A model generated the notes under the pieces. That model did not search any database. It was not told where the DNA came from and saw only the letters and a list, made by a program, of their open reading frames with translations. 64,000 bases of DNA, taken from Corynebacterium ulceribovis DSM 45146 (GTDB lineage: Bacteria > Actinomycetota > Actinomycetes > Mycobacteriales > Mycobacteriaceae). The DNA is taken from the NCBI RefSeq assembly GCF_000372445.1, contig NZ_AQUY01000003.1:1-64000 (forward strand), read 5' to 3'. Below, piece after piece: positions 63,748 through 64,000 of the stretch. How positions within the stretch are numbered: position 1 is the stretch's first letter; each line of letters begins with the position of its first letter. Both the position numbers and the translations under genes were made by a program.

Positions 63748-64000
63748 GTGCCACCTAAGGTCACCGACAATCGTGCCAATACTAATGAAGCTCTCCATGC
63801 TGTGGAGGCGCAGACTGCGATTGATGCGCGGAAGATTGTGGCTAGTTACTCTGAAGATTTCTTCGACGCAGTCACTTTGATGTGCATGCTCGGTGTGGAG
63901 CCGGAGGGCTTGTCGCACGCGAAGGTCGCCGCGGAGCTGCAGACCGAGGAAGAGGAAGCTGCACCGAAGCGCACTCGGAAGAGGGCTGCGAAGAAGGCCG
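63748..64000 (+). CDS. Conserved actinobacterial protein, truncated by window edge
   Basis: GTG 63748 with AGGAG at 63740-63743 opens a frame that stays open for 84 codons to the window end. The product begins VPPKVTDNRANTNEALH, continues with a mostly helical region ending FFDAVTLMCMLGVEPEG, and then becomes a Lys/Arg/Ala-rich tail (PKRTRKRAAKKA) resembling histone-like tails. I recall a similar conserved gene near purD in C. glutamicum, but no function. DNA binding by the tail is a guess. Confidence 0.7.
   Translation, partial: MPPKVTDNRANTNEALHAVEAQTAIDARKIVASYSEDFFDAVTLMCMLGVEPEGLSHAKVAAELQTEEEEAAPKRTRKRAAKKA

Noticed and set aside
1-64000. Insertion sequences, prophage, integrase, attachment sites or CRISPR arrays
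   Set aside because: None seen: no transposase or integrase motifs and no regular repeat-spacer pattern; tRNA genes are not flanked by integrases.

Overview
The window is a chromosomal segment of a Corynebacterium, or a very close relative in the Corynebacteriales. The evidence is RamA, mycothiol synthase (mshD), an LmeA-like DUF2993 protein, the fadA2-fabG4-htdX hot-dog/reductase module, DUF3073, a FABP-like nitrobindin relative, actinobacterial tRNA sequences and many leaderless genes with a TANNNT -10 box about 7 nt before the start codon. Gene order (murA, ramA, cysK, cysE ... phoU/pstBACS, mshD, aminotransferase, ygfZ, purM, purF ... purLQS ... purC ... purB ... purD) resembles the C. 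glutamicum chromosome as I remember it. The species cannot be named from sequence alone.

Layout. 1-490: promoter and leader of a leftward rRNA operon whose 16S gene lies outside the window. 491-6179: a DUF368 membrane protein, murA with an Asp in the Cys115 position, ramA, cysK-cysE with a probable McbR operator, and a small acetyltransferase. 6359-6922: leftward tRNA genes Glu-Asp-(gap)-Asp-Phe. 7065-13104: cytochrome bd operon cydABDC with a structured leader, then tRNA-Lys. 13283-20987: MFS exporter, dus, phoU, pstSCAB. 20988-26016: mshD, LmeA-like, FABP-like, class IV aminotransferase, YgfZ-like, DUF3073. 26157-42121: purine genes purM, purF, purL-Q-S and purC, interleaved with a VIT-family transporter, SCP-like protein, double hot-dog thioesterase, K+ channel, a two-component system and a prolyl oligopeptidase. 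42322-45975: fadA2-fabG4-htdX lipid module. 46022-52102: TipA-type MerR regulator, ArsC-like phosphatase, HNH/DUF222 protein, purB, DUF418 protein. 52214-58248: UbiB-like kinase, then a decaying ABC-transporter/histidine-kinase locus in which four genes are broken and only the response regulator looks intact. 58298-64000: purD, HIT protein, two lipase-like hydrolases, a second ArsC-like protein, an ornithine cyclodeaminase-family protein, tRNA-Thr and a truncated gene at the right edge.

How the genes fit together. Eight purine genes (purM, F, L, Q, S, C, B, D) sit in five separate transcription units, four of which begin with a leaderless gene. Sulfur supply (cysEK) and mycothiol synthesis (mshD) sit in the same segment as a probable mycothiol-dependent ArsC. 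Phosphate uptake (pstSCAB) is convergent with phoU. No CRISPR array, insertion sequence, prophage or clearly new multigene system was found. The most unusual region is the degenerate ABC/two-component locus at 54219-57561; other notable points are the shortened CydD ATPase domain, the folded cydA leader and the Asp-type MurA.
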